Shown piece by piece: positions 47,760 to 57,656 of a DNA stretch of 64,000 nucleotides. The DNA comes from Chelonoidis abingdonii. Lineage: Eukaryota; Chordata; Testudines; Testudinidae. Where the stretch lies: assembly GCF_003597395.2 (NCBI RefSeq), contig NC_133770.1, positions 87,827,013-87,891,012 of the forward strand, in the 5' to 3' direction. A program made the position numbers and the translations under genes. Position 1 is the first letter of the stretch. Each line of letters opens with the position of its first letter. Below the pieces are notes generated by a model. That model made no database searches, was not told where the DNA came from, and saw nothing but the letters and a program-made list of their open reading frames with translations.

Positions 47760-48914
47760 TGTGACATTGCAGTCTATATGGTTTTATAAAAATATGCTAA
47801 TGAGTGAATATAATGTAACTGGAATATGCTTCATGCAAAAGGTCTCTTGTAAGGCATCATTACAAAGCTGATAATCTACTGAGTGTGATCATCCTACAAT
47901 TTGTACAAATGTACCACTCTTGTATCTGAAACGAGAAATAATAAATATAACCCTGAGGGCCTATTATAATTATGCAAAGTATGGGCCATTAATGGTGGTT
48001 TGATGACTCCCATTAACCGGGACAATTGTCTGCAGATGGCTGTGTTTACCTGTAAGTCTTCCTGCATATGTGTTTGCCGGTAAGTGGGCAATGAAGTCTT
48101 GCACTGACATGTGATCATGTCACCTGAACTGGAATCCATCTTTAACCTCGTGTCTTTCCAGTGAGAAGGATGGGGTGGGAACCCAGAGAGGGACAAAGGA
48201 TTCCCGCCTTATGCAAAAGATATATAAAGGGGTGGAACAGAACAAAGGGAGGAGAGGAGCCATCATGAAGAATCCCCTAGCTACCACCTGAGCTGGAACA
48301 AGAGCTGTACTAGGAGAAAGAATTGTGCCCAGGCCTGGAAGGTGTCCAGACTGAGGAAAAAACTTACTGAAGCATCTCTGAGGGTGAGATTATCTGTATT
48401 CAGTTTGATTAGACATAGATTTGCGCATTTTATTTTATTTTGCTTGGTAACTTACTTTGTTCTGTCAGTTACTACTTGAAACCGCTTAAATCCTACTTTC
48501 TGTATTTAATAAAATCATTTTACTTGTTAATTAACTCAGAGTATGTATTAATACCTGGTGGAGCAAACGGCCGTGCTTATCTCTCTATTAGTGTTACAGA
48601 GGGCGAACAATTTATGGGTTTACCCTGCATAAGCTTTATACAGCGTAAAACAGATTTATTTGGGTTTAAACCTCATTGGGAGCTGGGCATCTGAGTGTTA
48701 AAGACAGGAACACTTCTGTGAGTTGCTCTCAGTGAAGCCTGCAGCTTTGGGGCAAGTGATTCAGACCCTGGGTCTTTGCTGGAGCAGACAGGCATGTCTG
48801 GCTCAGCAAGACAGGGTGCTGGGGTCCCAAGCTGGGAGGGAAAGCAGGGTAGAAGTAGTCTGGGCACATCAAATGGCAGCTCACAAGAGGGTTTCTGTGA
48901 TCTAACCAGTCACA
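47760..48914 (+). mobile_element. ERV solo LTR, family C (1155 bp)
   Basis: The LTR begins TGTGACATTGCAGTC and ends TAACCAGTCACA. AGCCC is exactly repeated at 47755-47759 and 48915-48919. A TATA-like ATATATAAAGG lies near 48219 and an AATAAA near 48508, the usual promoter and polyadenylation layout. No retroviral genes are attached. It lies inside the hAT remnant, so it is the younger insertion. Confidence 0.92.
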
Positions 48915-49015
48915 AGCCCAAATAAGGATTGGGCCAATTCTTGGTCCATTTGCCAATAAGCCATGTCTCAGTAAGAAAGAAAACATACTGAACTGCTGGG
49001 AATGTCAAAGATATC

Positions 49016-49207
49016 ATGACCAAGCTGTATCAACTGTCAGAAATTGTATTGACAGTTTCAGCAACACAGAAGAGTGTTGAAACAACATTTTCAGGCCTGA
49101 AATTTATCCTTTCGCTGCAGAGTTCCAATATGACAGAGCAAATATTAGAAGATGTTATTTTAGTTCATTCAAACAAATTATTCATAAAAAAAATCGTGTT
49201 TATTTAA
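49016..49207 (+). pseudogene. hAT transposase C-terminal dimerisation domain relic
   Basis: The 63-residue frame carries V-S-A-T-Q-K-S-V-E-T-T-F-S-G-L-K, the conserved helix of the hAT dimerisation domain (family form: SxxxERxFSxLK). A C-W-E-C-Q segment just upstream in another frame may be the decayed LxxWK motif. A frameshift separates the two. Confidence 0.75.
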
Positions 49208-50394
49208 CAGAAATACTAGGAAAATTAAAAATAAATGAATGGCCAAAAATCAAGAGTTTCAATTTTAAATTAAAAAGGAGAGTTGAAACTTATTTCCGCT
49301 AAGATTGAAATTAGATTTGAACTATCTGAACCAGTAACACGACCTCTTTTTTTTTTTTTTTTTTTTTGGTGGTGGCTTGAATCTGAATTGAACTTGAACA
49401 CACCAAATGCAACTTGGACGCAAACCAAATAAAAAAATCCAGAGGCCTGAAAATCTCTCTCTCAAAGGAATGAGAAATCAGAAGCTTCTCACGATAAGAC
49501 CCAGTGAATTTCCCAATTAATATTTCACTTTCATAGTTTTTGGGGGGGAAGGCATGAAGCAGTCCAAAAGAAAATAAAGCTGTTATTCAAGCAATTTCAG
49601 CAAATGCAAGGAAGAGCCTCTGTGGTAAGGCTTGCGATGTTCTGAGGCAGTCACCACAATAGCTAGAAATCAAACAATTTTCACTGCTTTAGAAAAAGCA
49701 GACACCTGTCAACAATTTTGCCATTTTTCTGCCAAATTTTATCTTCAAATACTCATTGCAATGTTTTTGGAAACTTAACCCAATTAGTATTTGAAAAGTT
49801 TATATCAGATTCCATCCATAAATCATGACCTGTCCACTTTCTGCCAACTTCCAAAGAACAACAGCTTCCCAGATAACTGTTCTTTGCAGCTCTAGAACAC
49901 CTCAGAACAATTTAAAATATTAATGAATTATGCCAGAAAACATTGTATTGGGCAAAAGAGTTAAATACCTTTCTTGTTTCAGTTTTCACCAAAAAACTTA
50001 GCAGTGATTGGACAACTAACTTAGTGATCATCAATGTAAATGGGGTAGGATCTGAAGCTCAGATAGGAAAAAGAACAAGTTAAGAATTACTTAGACAAAT
50101 TGGATGTTTTCAAATTGGCAGGGCTGGACGAAATACGTCTTAGAATACTTAAGGGTGTGGCTGAAGAGATCTGAGTCATTAGCAATTATCTCTGAGAACT
50201 CGTGGAGGGTGGCAGAGACGCCAGAGGACTGGAAAAGGGGAAATATAGTACCTATCTACAAGAAGGGGAATAAGGACAACCCAGGGAATTATAAACCCGT
50301 CAGTTTAATTTCAGTACCTGGAATGGTAATGGAACAAATACTCAAACAATTTATAAGCGCTCAGGAGGAGAAAAGGAAAGTGCTCGTTTCAACT

Positions 50395-50562
50395 AGAGTA
50401 AATGGTGGATTCTCTGTAACTTGATTTCTTTAAATCATGATTTGTGAACTTCAGTAACTCAGCCAGAGTTTATGGGGCAATTATAAAAGGGTGAGAGTGA
50501 GGTTCTGTGGTCTGCGAAGTATAGACGGTCAGACTAGATAATCACAATGATCCTTAAAGTCA
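50395..50562 (+). mobile_element. CR1-like 3' tail nested in CR1
   Basis: GTAAATGGTGGATTCTCTG at one edge and CAGACTAGATAATCACAATG at the other mark a separate LINE tail. CR1 sequence resumes right after it at GTCAACACGGATTTGTC. Confidence 0.6.
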
Positions 50563-50904
50563 ACACGGATTTGTCAAGAACCAACCATGTCAAACCAACC
50601 TAATATCCTCCTTTGACAAGGTAAAAAGCCTTGTGGATAGGGGGAATCAGTAGATGTGATATACCTTGACTTTAGTAAGGTTTTTGATATGGTGTCAAAT
50701 GACCTTCTCATAAACACAACTAGTTGGAAAAGCATACTCAGCGTAGCTATCAGTGGCTCATAATCAAGCTGGAAGGGTACACTGAGTGGCGCTCAGCACA
50801 GATCTGTCCAGAGTCTGATTCAATTCAATATCTTCACAAATTATTTGGATAATGGCAGAGAAAGTACCCTTAAAAAGTTTATGGATGACACCAATCTGGA
50901 AGTA

Positions 50905-51033
50905 CACCTCTACCCCAGTATAACACGACCCAATATGACACAAATTCAGACATAATGCGGTAAAGCAGCGCTCGGGGCGGGGGAGGGGGGGCCCTGCGGT
51001 AAGATGTTTTGGCTCCCAAGGACAGCATTATAT
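50905..51033 (-). mobile_element. TA-flanked MITE, copy 3, truncated
   Basis: CACCTCTACCCCAGTATAAC follows TA at 50903-50904 inside CR1. The order of internal blocks is reversed compared with 3071-3271 and 62699-62892: GTAAAGCAGCGCTCGGGG comes before TTGGCTCCCAAGGACAGC. The far terminal repeat is missing after GCATTATATA, and some flanking CR1 sequence is gone too. Confidence 0.8.
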
Positions 51034-52432
51034 ACTTAGGAAGACAGAATTAGAATTCAAAATGATAGATCTTGACAAACTGGAGAAACAGTCTGAAATA
51101 AATAGGGTTAAATTCCATCAATACAAATGAGAAGTATTATACTTAAAGGAAAATATCAATTGCACAAATACTAAATGGGAAATGACTACCTAAGAAAGAG
51201 TACCACAGAAAAGGATCTGGGGGTTATAGAGGATCACAAACTTAATATGAAACAACATAACACTGCTGCAAAAAAGCAAACATTTTGGGATACATCAGCA
51301 GGAGTGCTGTAAGCAAAACATGACAAATAATTCTTCCACTCTAATCAGCACTGATAAGGCCTTGACTGAAATAGTGTGTCTAGTTCTGAGCACCACACTT
51401 TGGGAAAGATGTGGACAAATTAATGATTTTTGTTGCTCTCCTCCGGACTTGCTCCAAAGCTCTAGAAAACATGACCTAGAAAAATTGTGTAGGTTTGTTC
51501 TAGAGAAGACAAGGGAGGACACAATAACAGTCTTCAAGTACAGAATACATATACAGAAGTACAAAACATGTTCACCTTAACTCCTTAAGACAGGATAAAA
51601 AGTAAGGGAGATTTAGGTTAGACATTAAAAAAAAAAAAAATCTTCCTAACTGAGAGAAAAATTAGCCACTGGAACAAAATTATCTAGGGAGACTGTGGAA
51701 TCTCTGTCATTGGTGGTTTTTAAGAACAAGTTAGACAAGCACCGGTCAGGGATGGTCTAGATAATACTGAGTTCTGCTTCAGTGCAGGAGACTGGACTTG
51801 AGGACCTATTGAGGTCTCTTCCTGTCCTACATTTCTATGATTCAATGCCTTTACAAGGTAGGTCTATGGCATGTCTTTCAAATGTGTTATGACAAGACCT
51901 TAGATTGAATACCATAAAAGGCATGAAAGATTTGTGAGTGACACCAAAACATTCTGAAAGCCTGGAATAAATTTAAAAGTTATAACTTAACTTATGCACA
52001 GGAAGCTGCTTAGATGTCTGCCAATAGGGAGTTGTCAACCTTCACAAGTTTGTATATATCTTTCAGCTAAATTTCAGCTCTAAATGCAAAAATTCAGATT
52101 TTCAGAAGACATTTCCTAGAGGACTGTGGGTCAATAAATCAAACATTTATTACAATGAAATAAAGTATTGTCATCTAGGACAAGATATTATTCTTATTTC
52201 AGTATTTTTCCCCATACACAGTTATGAATCTAAAATTTCTAAAATTAAAATTATTAATTGTTCCAGAATCCCATATCTTGGGCACAACAGAATGAAAATT
52301 GTATATAAAAATATTTGTCAAGAGTTGTAAATAGTATTGTTAGGCTATTCTATTTCACAATTGTAACAATCAAAAACAGGATATGAGAAATGGGCCGGTA
52401 CTGTATTTCCAAGCCATATATAACATCATAGT

Positions 52433-52652
52433 TAAGCTGTTGGATATTAGGAAAAACTTTTTCACTAGGAAGGTGGTGAAGCACGGGAATGGGTTACCTA
52501 GGGAGGTGGTGGAATCTCCCTCCTTAGAGGTTTTTAAGGTCAGGCTTGATGAAGCCCTGGCTGGGATGATTTAGCTGGGGATTGGTCCTGCTTTGACCAG
52601 AGGGTTGGACTAGACGACCTCCAGGAGGTCCCTTCGAACCCTGATATTCTAT
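52433..52652 (+). mobile_element. CR1 LINE 3' end, well preserved
   Basis: The frame reads [17 protein letters not shown], then [20 protein letters not shown] and a stop, the C terminus of CR1 ORF2. The 3' tail has GGTCCTGCTTTGACC, GGTTGGACTAGACGACC and CCCTGATATTCTATTATTGG. Low divergence suggests a younger copy than the one at 49950. Confidence 0.9.
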
Positions 52653-53124
52653 TATTGGACTTAGTCTCAGGCAAAGATTACTATTACATAAGGGCTAAAC
52701 CATAAACAATTCAGGAAAAAAAAAACAGTTCAGCCATAGAAAGTGATATCTAACAAAATAGCCATACCAAAATAAGACTTATGTGTTCAAGTTGAACAAG
52801 TTACTGTTTAGTTTGCTTATTCTGCGGGATGGGGACAGTGTTTCTTGGAAATGGCCAGACTAATTTTTCCATTGCCTACTTTGATTCTTGGTTTATGGAG
52901 ATGGATTAGTCCCTCCCTATTTTATTTTATCACACACAATCTACCTTAATTCCACCAAAAACCTATTAATATAAAATTTTGTATGTCACTTTTCAAACTT
53001 TTCTGGAAAGTTCAGGGGGAGAAAAAAAAATCACACAAGTAGTTTGCAAAGATTCTGTATATTTTAAAATTTCCCTAATTCTCAAAGATTTCTTAACTTT
53101 CTTGTGGCTCTTAACTCACAATGA

Positions 53125-53390
53125 CTGTCTACACACAAGTTGCACTGGTATAACTAAAAGAATGATTTAAAACTGATGTAATTAAACTGGCACAAAAGGC
53201 TACGTGGACATCTTAAATTGATATAAACTTGTATCGATTTAGCTTAAGTAAATTAGAAAAAAAGGTACAAGATAACTCAAAATATGACACACTACGAAAG
53301 TCTACACTGGGACTTGCACTGTTTTAACTAAATGGGTACAAGATTATGCATCAGTCGTCAAAGCCTAAAACTGATTTACTTACACAAGCA
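53125..53390. mobile_element. one or two decayed MITEs with GTCTACAC ends
   Basis: GTCTACACACAAGTTGCACTGG is followed by GGCTACGTGGACATC, and a second start, GTCTACACTGGGACTTGCAC, lies at 53299. AACTGATGTAATTAAACTGG appears between them. The ends are too worn to define. Confidence 0.4.
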
Positions 53391-54030
53391 TATATCTCCT
53401 GTTTTCTTCATTGCAAATAGAAATTTCCCTCTCCAACTTTTATGGCAAATTGATTGTCAGATTGTGCATCAAAAAAAATAAATAAGGTTATATCTTTTAA
53501 AAAGAAAAATGTACTTTGGATGCAAACAGAAAAGCAGCAGTAACCCCCTACCTAAACTCCTGTTTGGTAGCTTTCAGCTTCCCTGTGTTGCTAGACTTCA
53601 GCTGGTTACATGGGATTGGAAGATAAGCATCTTCTAGCTCTCAAATGGAAGAATGTAATTGGTCCAGATAGTTTTTAGTACCTTCTCTTGTTTCCTCTTA
53701 TCAAGTGACGTTACTACCACTGCAGCATACCTTTTGCCTCTAGGCTATTAAGAATAATGTATCACCTCTGAATATGGATAATACATGCTAAGTGAGTGAA
53801 AGTTGAGCAATCAAGTGGAAGAGAAATTTTCAGTCATACTGTTTAAACATTTGTTTTTAAAATACATCTATTTAATATTAAGATCTAACTTATATACCAA
53901 AGGAAGGCCATGTTAAAGATTCAAACTCTCCACCTACCCTTTAATTTTTAAGGTGTGAGAGCTAAAACTGTACATGCTCCAAGACATCCAGCAAAACTAG
54001 GAAAGTTTACAGTTGACATTCCTGATATTT

Positions 54031-54200
54031 CATAGAATCATAGGGTTGGAAGGGACCTCAGGAGGTCATCTAGTCCAAACCCCTGCTCAAAGCAGGACCA
54101 ATCCCCAGATTTTAACCCCAGTTCCCCAAATGGCCCCCTGAAGAACTCACAACCCTGGGTTTAGCAGGCCAATGCTCAAACCACTGAGCTATCCCTCCCC
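54031..54200 (-). mobile_element. tRNA-derived SINE with CR1 tail (Cry I-like)
   Basis: Read on the minus strand, the head carries ATAGCTCAGTGGTTTGAGC, a tRNA A-box pattern. GGGTTGTGAGTTC is at the B-box place, and then come GGGGGCCATTTGGGG, GATTGGTCCTGC and GACTAGATGACCTCCTGAGG. The 3' end is CR1-like, ending CTATGATTCTATG. This composite is the hallmark SINE of cryptodiran turtles and supports the turtle call. Confidence 0.9.
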
Positions 54201-56726
54201 TAAGATAGGAATCAAACTCCTTGGCCAACTAGCTAGAGAGAGGGCACAGAAGAAATGCATTGGTTCTGTGTGCCTGAGGGGAGGGTGTATACACCCTTTC
54301 CCCTGCCTGTGACGCCATTCTGCACCCAGGAGCAACAGCACCTCTTCTACCACTCCCATAGAATTACAGTAGGACCAGGGTATTGGAGCTTTGCTATGGC
54401 ACCACTCTAATTTCCAATTAGGGGTTGGAACGAATTTTCCCCTTGTTACCAGGACTGGCCTGGGCAGTACGAATTCTTTCATCTTCCTCTCAGCAGTCCA
54501 GGAATTTGGTGGGTAGATTAAGTCATAACATTTTCATGTTGTCACAATCTGGTAGGTCTCCAGTGCACGAAATTGTTCAATGGGGGAGGGATCTGGTTCC
54601 AATAAACGAGAATTGGAAACAGGCATCTCCTAAAGAAAGGGGAGAATGAGGCTGGAACCCCTAATTCCTGGTACAGCATGATCCCATCCATTTTCCCTCC
54701 TCATCGCCTTAACCTCTGTATGGGGGAAAAATAACAGAGTCTCAACAATAGTGCTGGGACGAGATTAAAACTAGGGAAGCAGGAGAAAGGCCTCAGAGCA
54801 GCTTTCCCCAGCTGGCACAAGTTACAAAAGAAAGGTTAACTGGAGCTGGACAAGTCACTGCTCCATAGTTTTCCAGATGTGTTAAGTTAATAAAGTTGTG
54901 ACCTCATTAAAGCACATTCTTGGTGTCTTGTCTTTCTTCTTGGGATATCTGGGGCAATGGTTCAGGTGGTCTAATTATTTAATATTACACCTGCTTTTGC
55001 AGTAGAATATCACTTTTGACTAAAAATATAGGTTGCTGCTGCTTCTAAAGTGTTGGTACCTTCCAGATTCTGTCCTTAAACTCCCTCAGCCCTGCCATCT
55101 AAACTTGAAACTTTTGATGAATGCTTTCAAATCTCAATTCTAAAGCAGTAACTGAAATCTATAGTTTTTCCTTGTTGTTCAACAACACGAGCTCTTTTAG
55201 GATTTCCCTGATAGAGCAATTGAGAGAAGGAATATTTGTTAGTCAAGCTGTCCTTGAGGCGGCGTTGCTTGGTGGTAGGGAATCATTCCCCATGGTAGAT
55301 TGTCAAGACCTGAAAAAGGCTGTTTCATCTGTCTTGCATTTATTTTTGGGGGATTACATCAACTTTAGAAAGAATATTTCAAGAGTAAAAGAATTTCTCA
55401 GCAAAAAAATATTACATGTTCCCCCCCCAAATTCTATAAGTAGCAGCTTCTTTATCTAAGATAGTCCATCTATCTTGTCTGCAGACGAGCCCTCTTCCCC
55501 ACATCTTGTATGTGTTTGTCTCCATACATTTATTAATTAAAAACAACTAATCATATTACCAATACAGAATCTTTAAACAAGATTATTTTAGTGGTTTGTT
55601 TTTGGGGGAGGTTTTTTGGTGGCAAGGAGGAGAAAGAATAAAAATAAATTATAATTGCAAGGAAGAGCACTTTTGAATTTGGGATTACTGCAGCGTACTC
55701 TCTGAGCATAAATTTGAACTAACAAGGTATTGAATGAACATTACTCTGCAGCCATTCCATATTTGGCTAGCATCCCATCAAATATCATAATCATAACCTA
55801 AGCACCCTCAGGATTGGTCAGCAATTATTTGGAAGGGAAACCTCCAAGGAACATCTAGATGCCGCAGGGAACAGCGTCTTGGGCATTCTTCCCTTGTGAA
55901 TCAGCAGTGAACCAATGTCCCAGGATATTGATGGGACAATATGCTGCAGAAAATATTGAGCCAGATCTTCAGGTGTTGTAAATCAGCCTAGCTCCACTGA
56001 GTTTAATTGAGCTTTGTCATTTATATAGCTGAGGATTTGGAATACCATCTTTTGAATGAGATAAACAAAAATCTTACTCATTTGTGATCTCATATCACTT
56101 TTAAAAAGAATAAAATTGTTATATGTAGTCTTGACTAAATCCTATTATACGCACTCCATGCTTAAAAATCTCTGTAATACCAACTGAAAAGATTTTTTTT
56201 CCACTTCTTGCCCAAAATTCTTGTATAAGGTTGTTCTGTGATAGTCAATAGATGCTGAGTTCCACAGCACAGTTAACTTCATTCCACTAGTGGGTGAAAT
56301 GATCCTTATCTATTCAGTAAAATACATTGGTTATCCTTTTAGATAAAATTATTGTCATTACTATGTTAACTTACTCTACATTAATCTACATGTCTGCCAC
56401 TGTATATGGCAGGCATTCAAAACACCAAAAGACTAAAGGTTAGTATTGTATGTTTTGAAGTGTTTGGATAATCTCTTTCAGAAACCAATATGCGCTCCTG
56501 ATACATCTTCCTTCCACATCCTTCACTAATTTCCTTATTGAATAAGAGAGATCAAAAGCATAAAAGACCAGTGAAATCATTTAACCTTTTCTCTAGATGA
56601 GACACTAAAACAAAACATTTTATGTCAGCTGACGGTAAATATACATAAAAGAGAGCAAAGAGTATTTCACCTAAATATGCCACTCCTCTTCAGACATGAA
56701 AAATAACATGCATCTCTGAGAGTCAT
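54201..56726. other. intron with no recognised gene
   Basis: No coding or RNA signature was recognised. The 112-residue frame at 55121-55459 has no family match that I can see. A worn copy of the 'gcctgattc' amniote repeat may lie at 55960-56010. Confidence 0.45.
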
Positions 56727-56740
56727 TTCAAAAGGTTGTA

Positions 56741-56810
56741 AAAGCAGCAAAGAATCCTGTGGCACCTTATAGACCAACAGATGTTTTGGAGCAATTTTGC
56801 TGTATATATA

Positions 56811-56852
<42 letters not shown>

Positions 56853-57059
56853 CACACCACCACACATACATACACACACACACACACATATATATACACA
56901 CACACACACCTGTCCTGGACATTTCCATTACATGTATCCAACAAAGTGGGTATTCACCCACGAAAGCTCATGCTCCAAAACGTCTGTTAGTCTATAAGGT
57001 GCCACAGGATTCTTTGCTGCTTTTACAGATCCAGACTATCACGGCTACCCCTCTGATAC
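56741..57059. mobile_element. palindromic Penelope-type insertion, copy A2 (319 bp)
   Basis: The left arm (from AAAGCAGCAAAGAATCCTG to GTTTTGGAGCA) and right arm (CTCCAAAACGTCTGTTAG to TTTGCTGCTTTT) are inverted. TTCAAAAGGTTGTA flanks the element exactly at 56727-56740 and 57060-57073. Unlike the other palindromes, its centre holds a TA/CA microsatellite. On the plus strand CCAACAA, AGTGGGTATTCACCCAC, GAAA and GCTCATGC are in order. This is a hammerhead-like core in which the CUGACGA box has lost three bases to substitution. The tail ends CACGGCTACCCCTCTGATAC. Confidence 0.85.
56802..56910. repeat. compound (TA)n/(CA)n microsatellite
   Basis: About 24 TA units with one break are followed by interrupted CA units. 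It lies in the loop of the palindromic insertion A2. Tyr/Ile-rich frames across it are artefacts. Confidence 0.95.
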
Positions 57060-57243
57060 TTCAAAAGGTTGTAGTTTTTTCTCCTTAATAATTTATAAGA
57101 TTGAATTGAAGACACTGCCATGGACAACCAAACCCCTTTATCAGGATTGAAGGATTTTATTTCACATCTAACCCTAATTTTATATGAAAAAATTAGTACC
57201 ATTAAAAGAACCTCGTAGTAAATCATACTAACACAGAATCCTC

Positions 57244-57656
57244 AGGCAAATTCTGCCATGGTATGCAAGTACAAACTCTCAGTGAAGTCTATGGATTATA
57301 AATGTAATCTCAGTGTAAAACTGATTTTATTGATCAAGGTTGGATTCAGTGTGAAGGTGCTGGTGGTGTTGGTGGCCTGTGATATACAGGAGGTCAGACT
57401 AAATCAGGGGTTCTCAAACTGGGTTGGGACCCTCAGGGGTCATGAGGTTATTACATGGGGTCAGAATATCAGCCTCCACCAAAACCCCGCTTTGCAACCA
57501 GCATTTATAATGGTGTTAAATATATTAAAAAGCAGTTTAATTATGGAGGGGGGGAAGATCGCACTCAGAGGCTTGCTATGTGAAAGGTACAAAAGTTGAT
57601 GAATCACTGGACTAAATGATCTGGTTGTGTCTTCTGCCCTTAAACTTCATGAGATT
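57244..57656 (+). mobile_element. CR1-like 3' tail interrupted by a hAT
   Basis: GGTGGCCTGTGATATACAGG and AGGTCAGACTAAAT before the hAT join to GATCTGGTTGTGTC and CTGCCCTTAAACTTCATGAG after it. Removing the hAT and one target copy restores a standard LINE tail. The upstream limit is uncertain. Confidence 0.6.
57405..57609. mobile_element. hAT-type non-autonomous element (205 bp)
   Basis: The left end CAGGGGTTCTCAAACTGGG and the right end GATGAATCACTG pair weakly, as a worn TIR. GACTAAAT at 57397-57404 and 57610-57617 is an exact 8-bp duplication. The interior has GCATTTATAATGGTGTTAAA and CTCAGAGGCTTGCTATGTG. It is younger than the LINE tail around it. Confidence 0.88.

Larger units (their letters stand above)
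47420..49300 (+). mobile_element. hAT transposon remnant, split by a solo LTR
   Basis: Two parts of a hAT transposase flank an inserted LTR. Upstream, at 47438-47491, the frame reads GNHAANLERHIQRHHPEE, the C-terminal half of a BED zinc finger with its His pair, and then a stop. Downstream, at 49016-49207, is LTVSATQKSVETTFSGLKF and then NMTEQILEDVILVHSNK, the hAT C-terminal dimerisation domain. The LTR at 47760-48914 lies between them. Most of the catalytic core is gone and the frames are broken. Terminal repeats were not located, so the edges are approximate. Confidence 0.7.
49950..51845 (+). mobile_element. CR1 LINE, long but decayed, with nested insertions
   Basis: The reverse-transcriptase domain is legible in pieces: ENSWRVAETPEDWKRGNIV, KKGNKDNPGNYKPVSLISV at 50200-50320, and KFMDDTNL near 50880, where the catalytic xxDD box has Met for the usual Ala. 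The C-terminal region runs on to 51760, and the 3' tail GAGGACCTATTGAGGTCTC ends near 51842. Two segments interrupt it: a CR1-like tail at 50395-50562 and a TA-flanked MITE at 50905-51033. Frameshifts and stops are frequent. Confidence 0.85.

Noticed and set aside
26965..48914. Intact endogenous retrovirus
   Set aside because: Only solo LTRs were found. No gag, pol or env segments were recognised between or beside them.
54150..54200. Possible tRNA gene (A-box-like sequence on minus)
   Set aside because: The A/B-box region is the head of a SINE with a CR1 tail. No acceptor stem closes it as a tRNA.
56723..56997. Tyr/Ile/Val/Cys-rich frames on both strands
   Set aside because: They translate the TA/CA microsatellite in the palindromic insertion.
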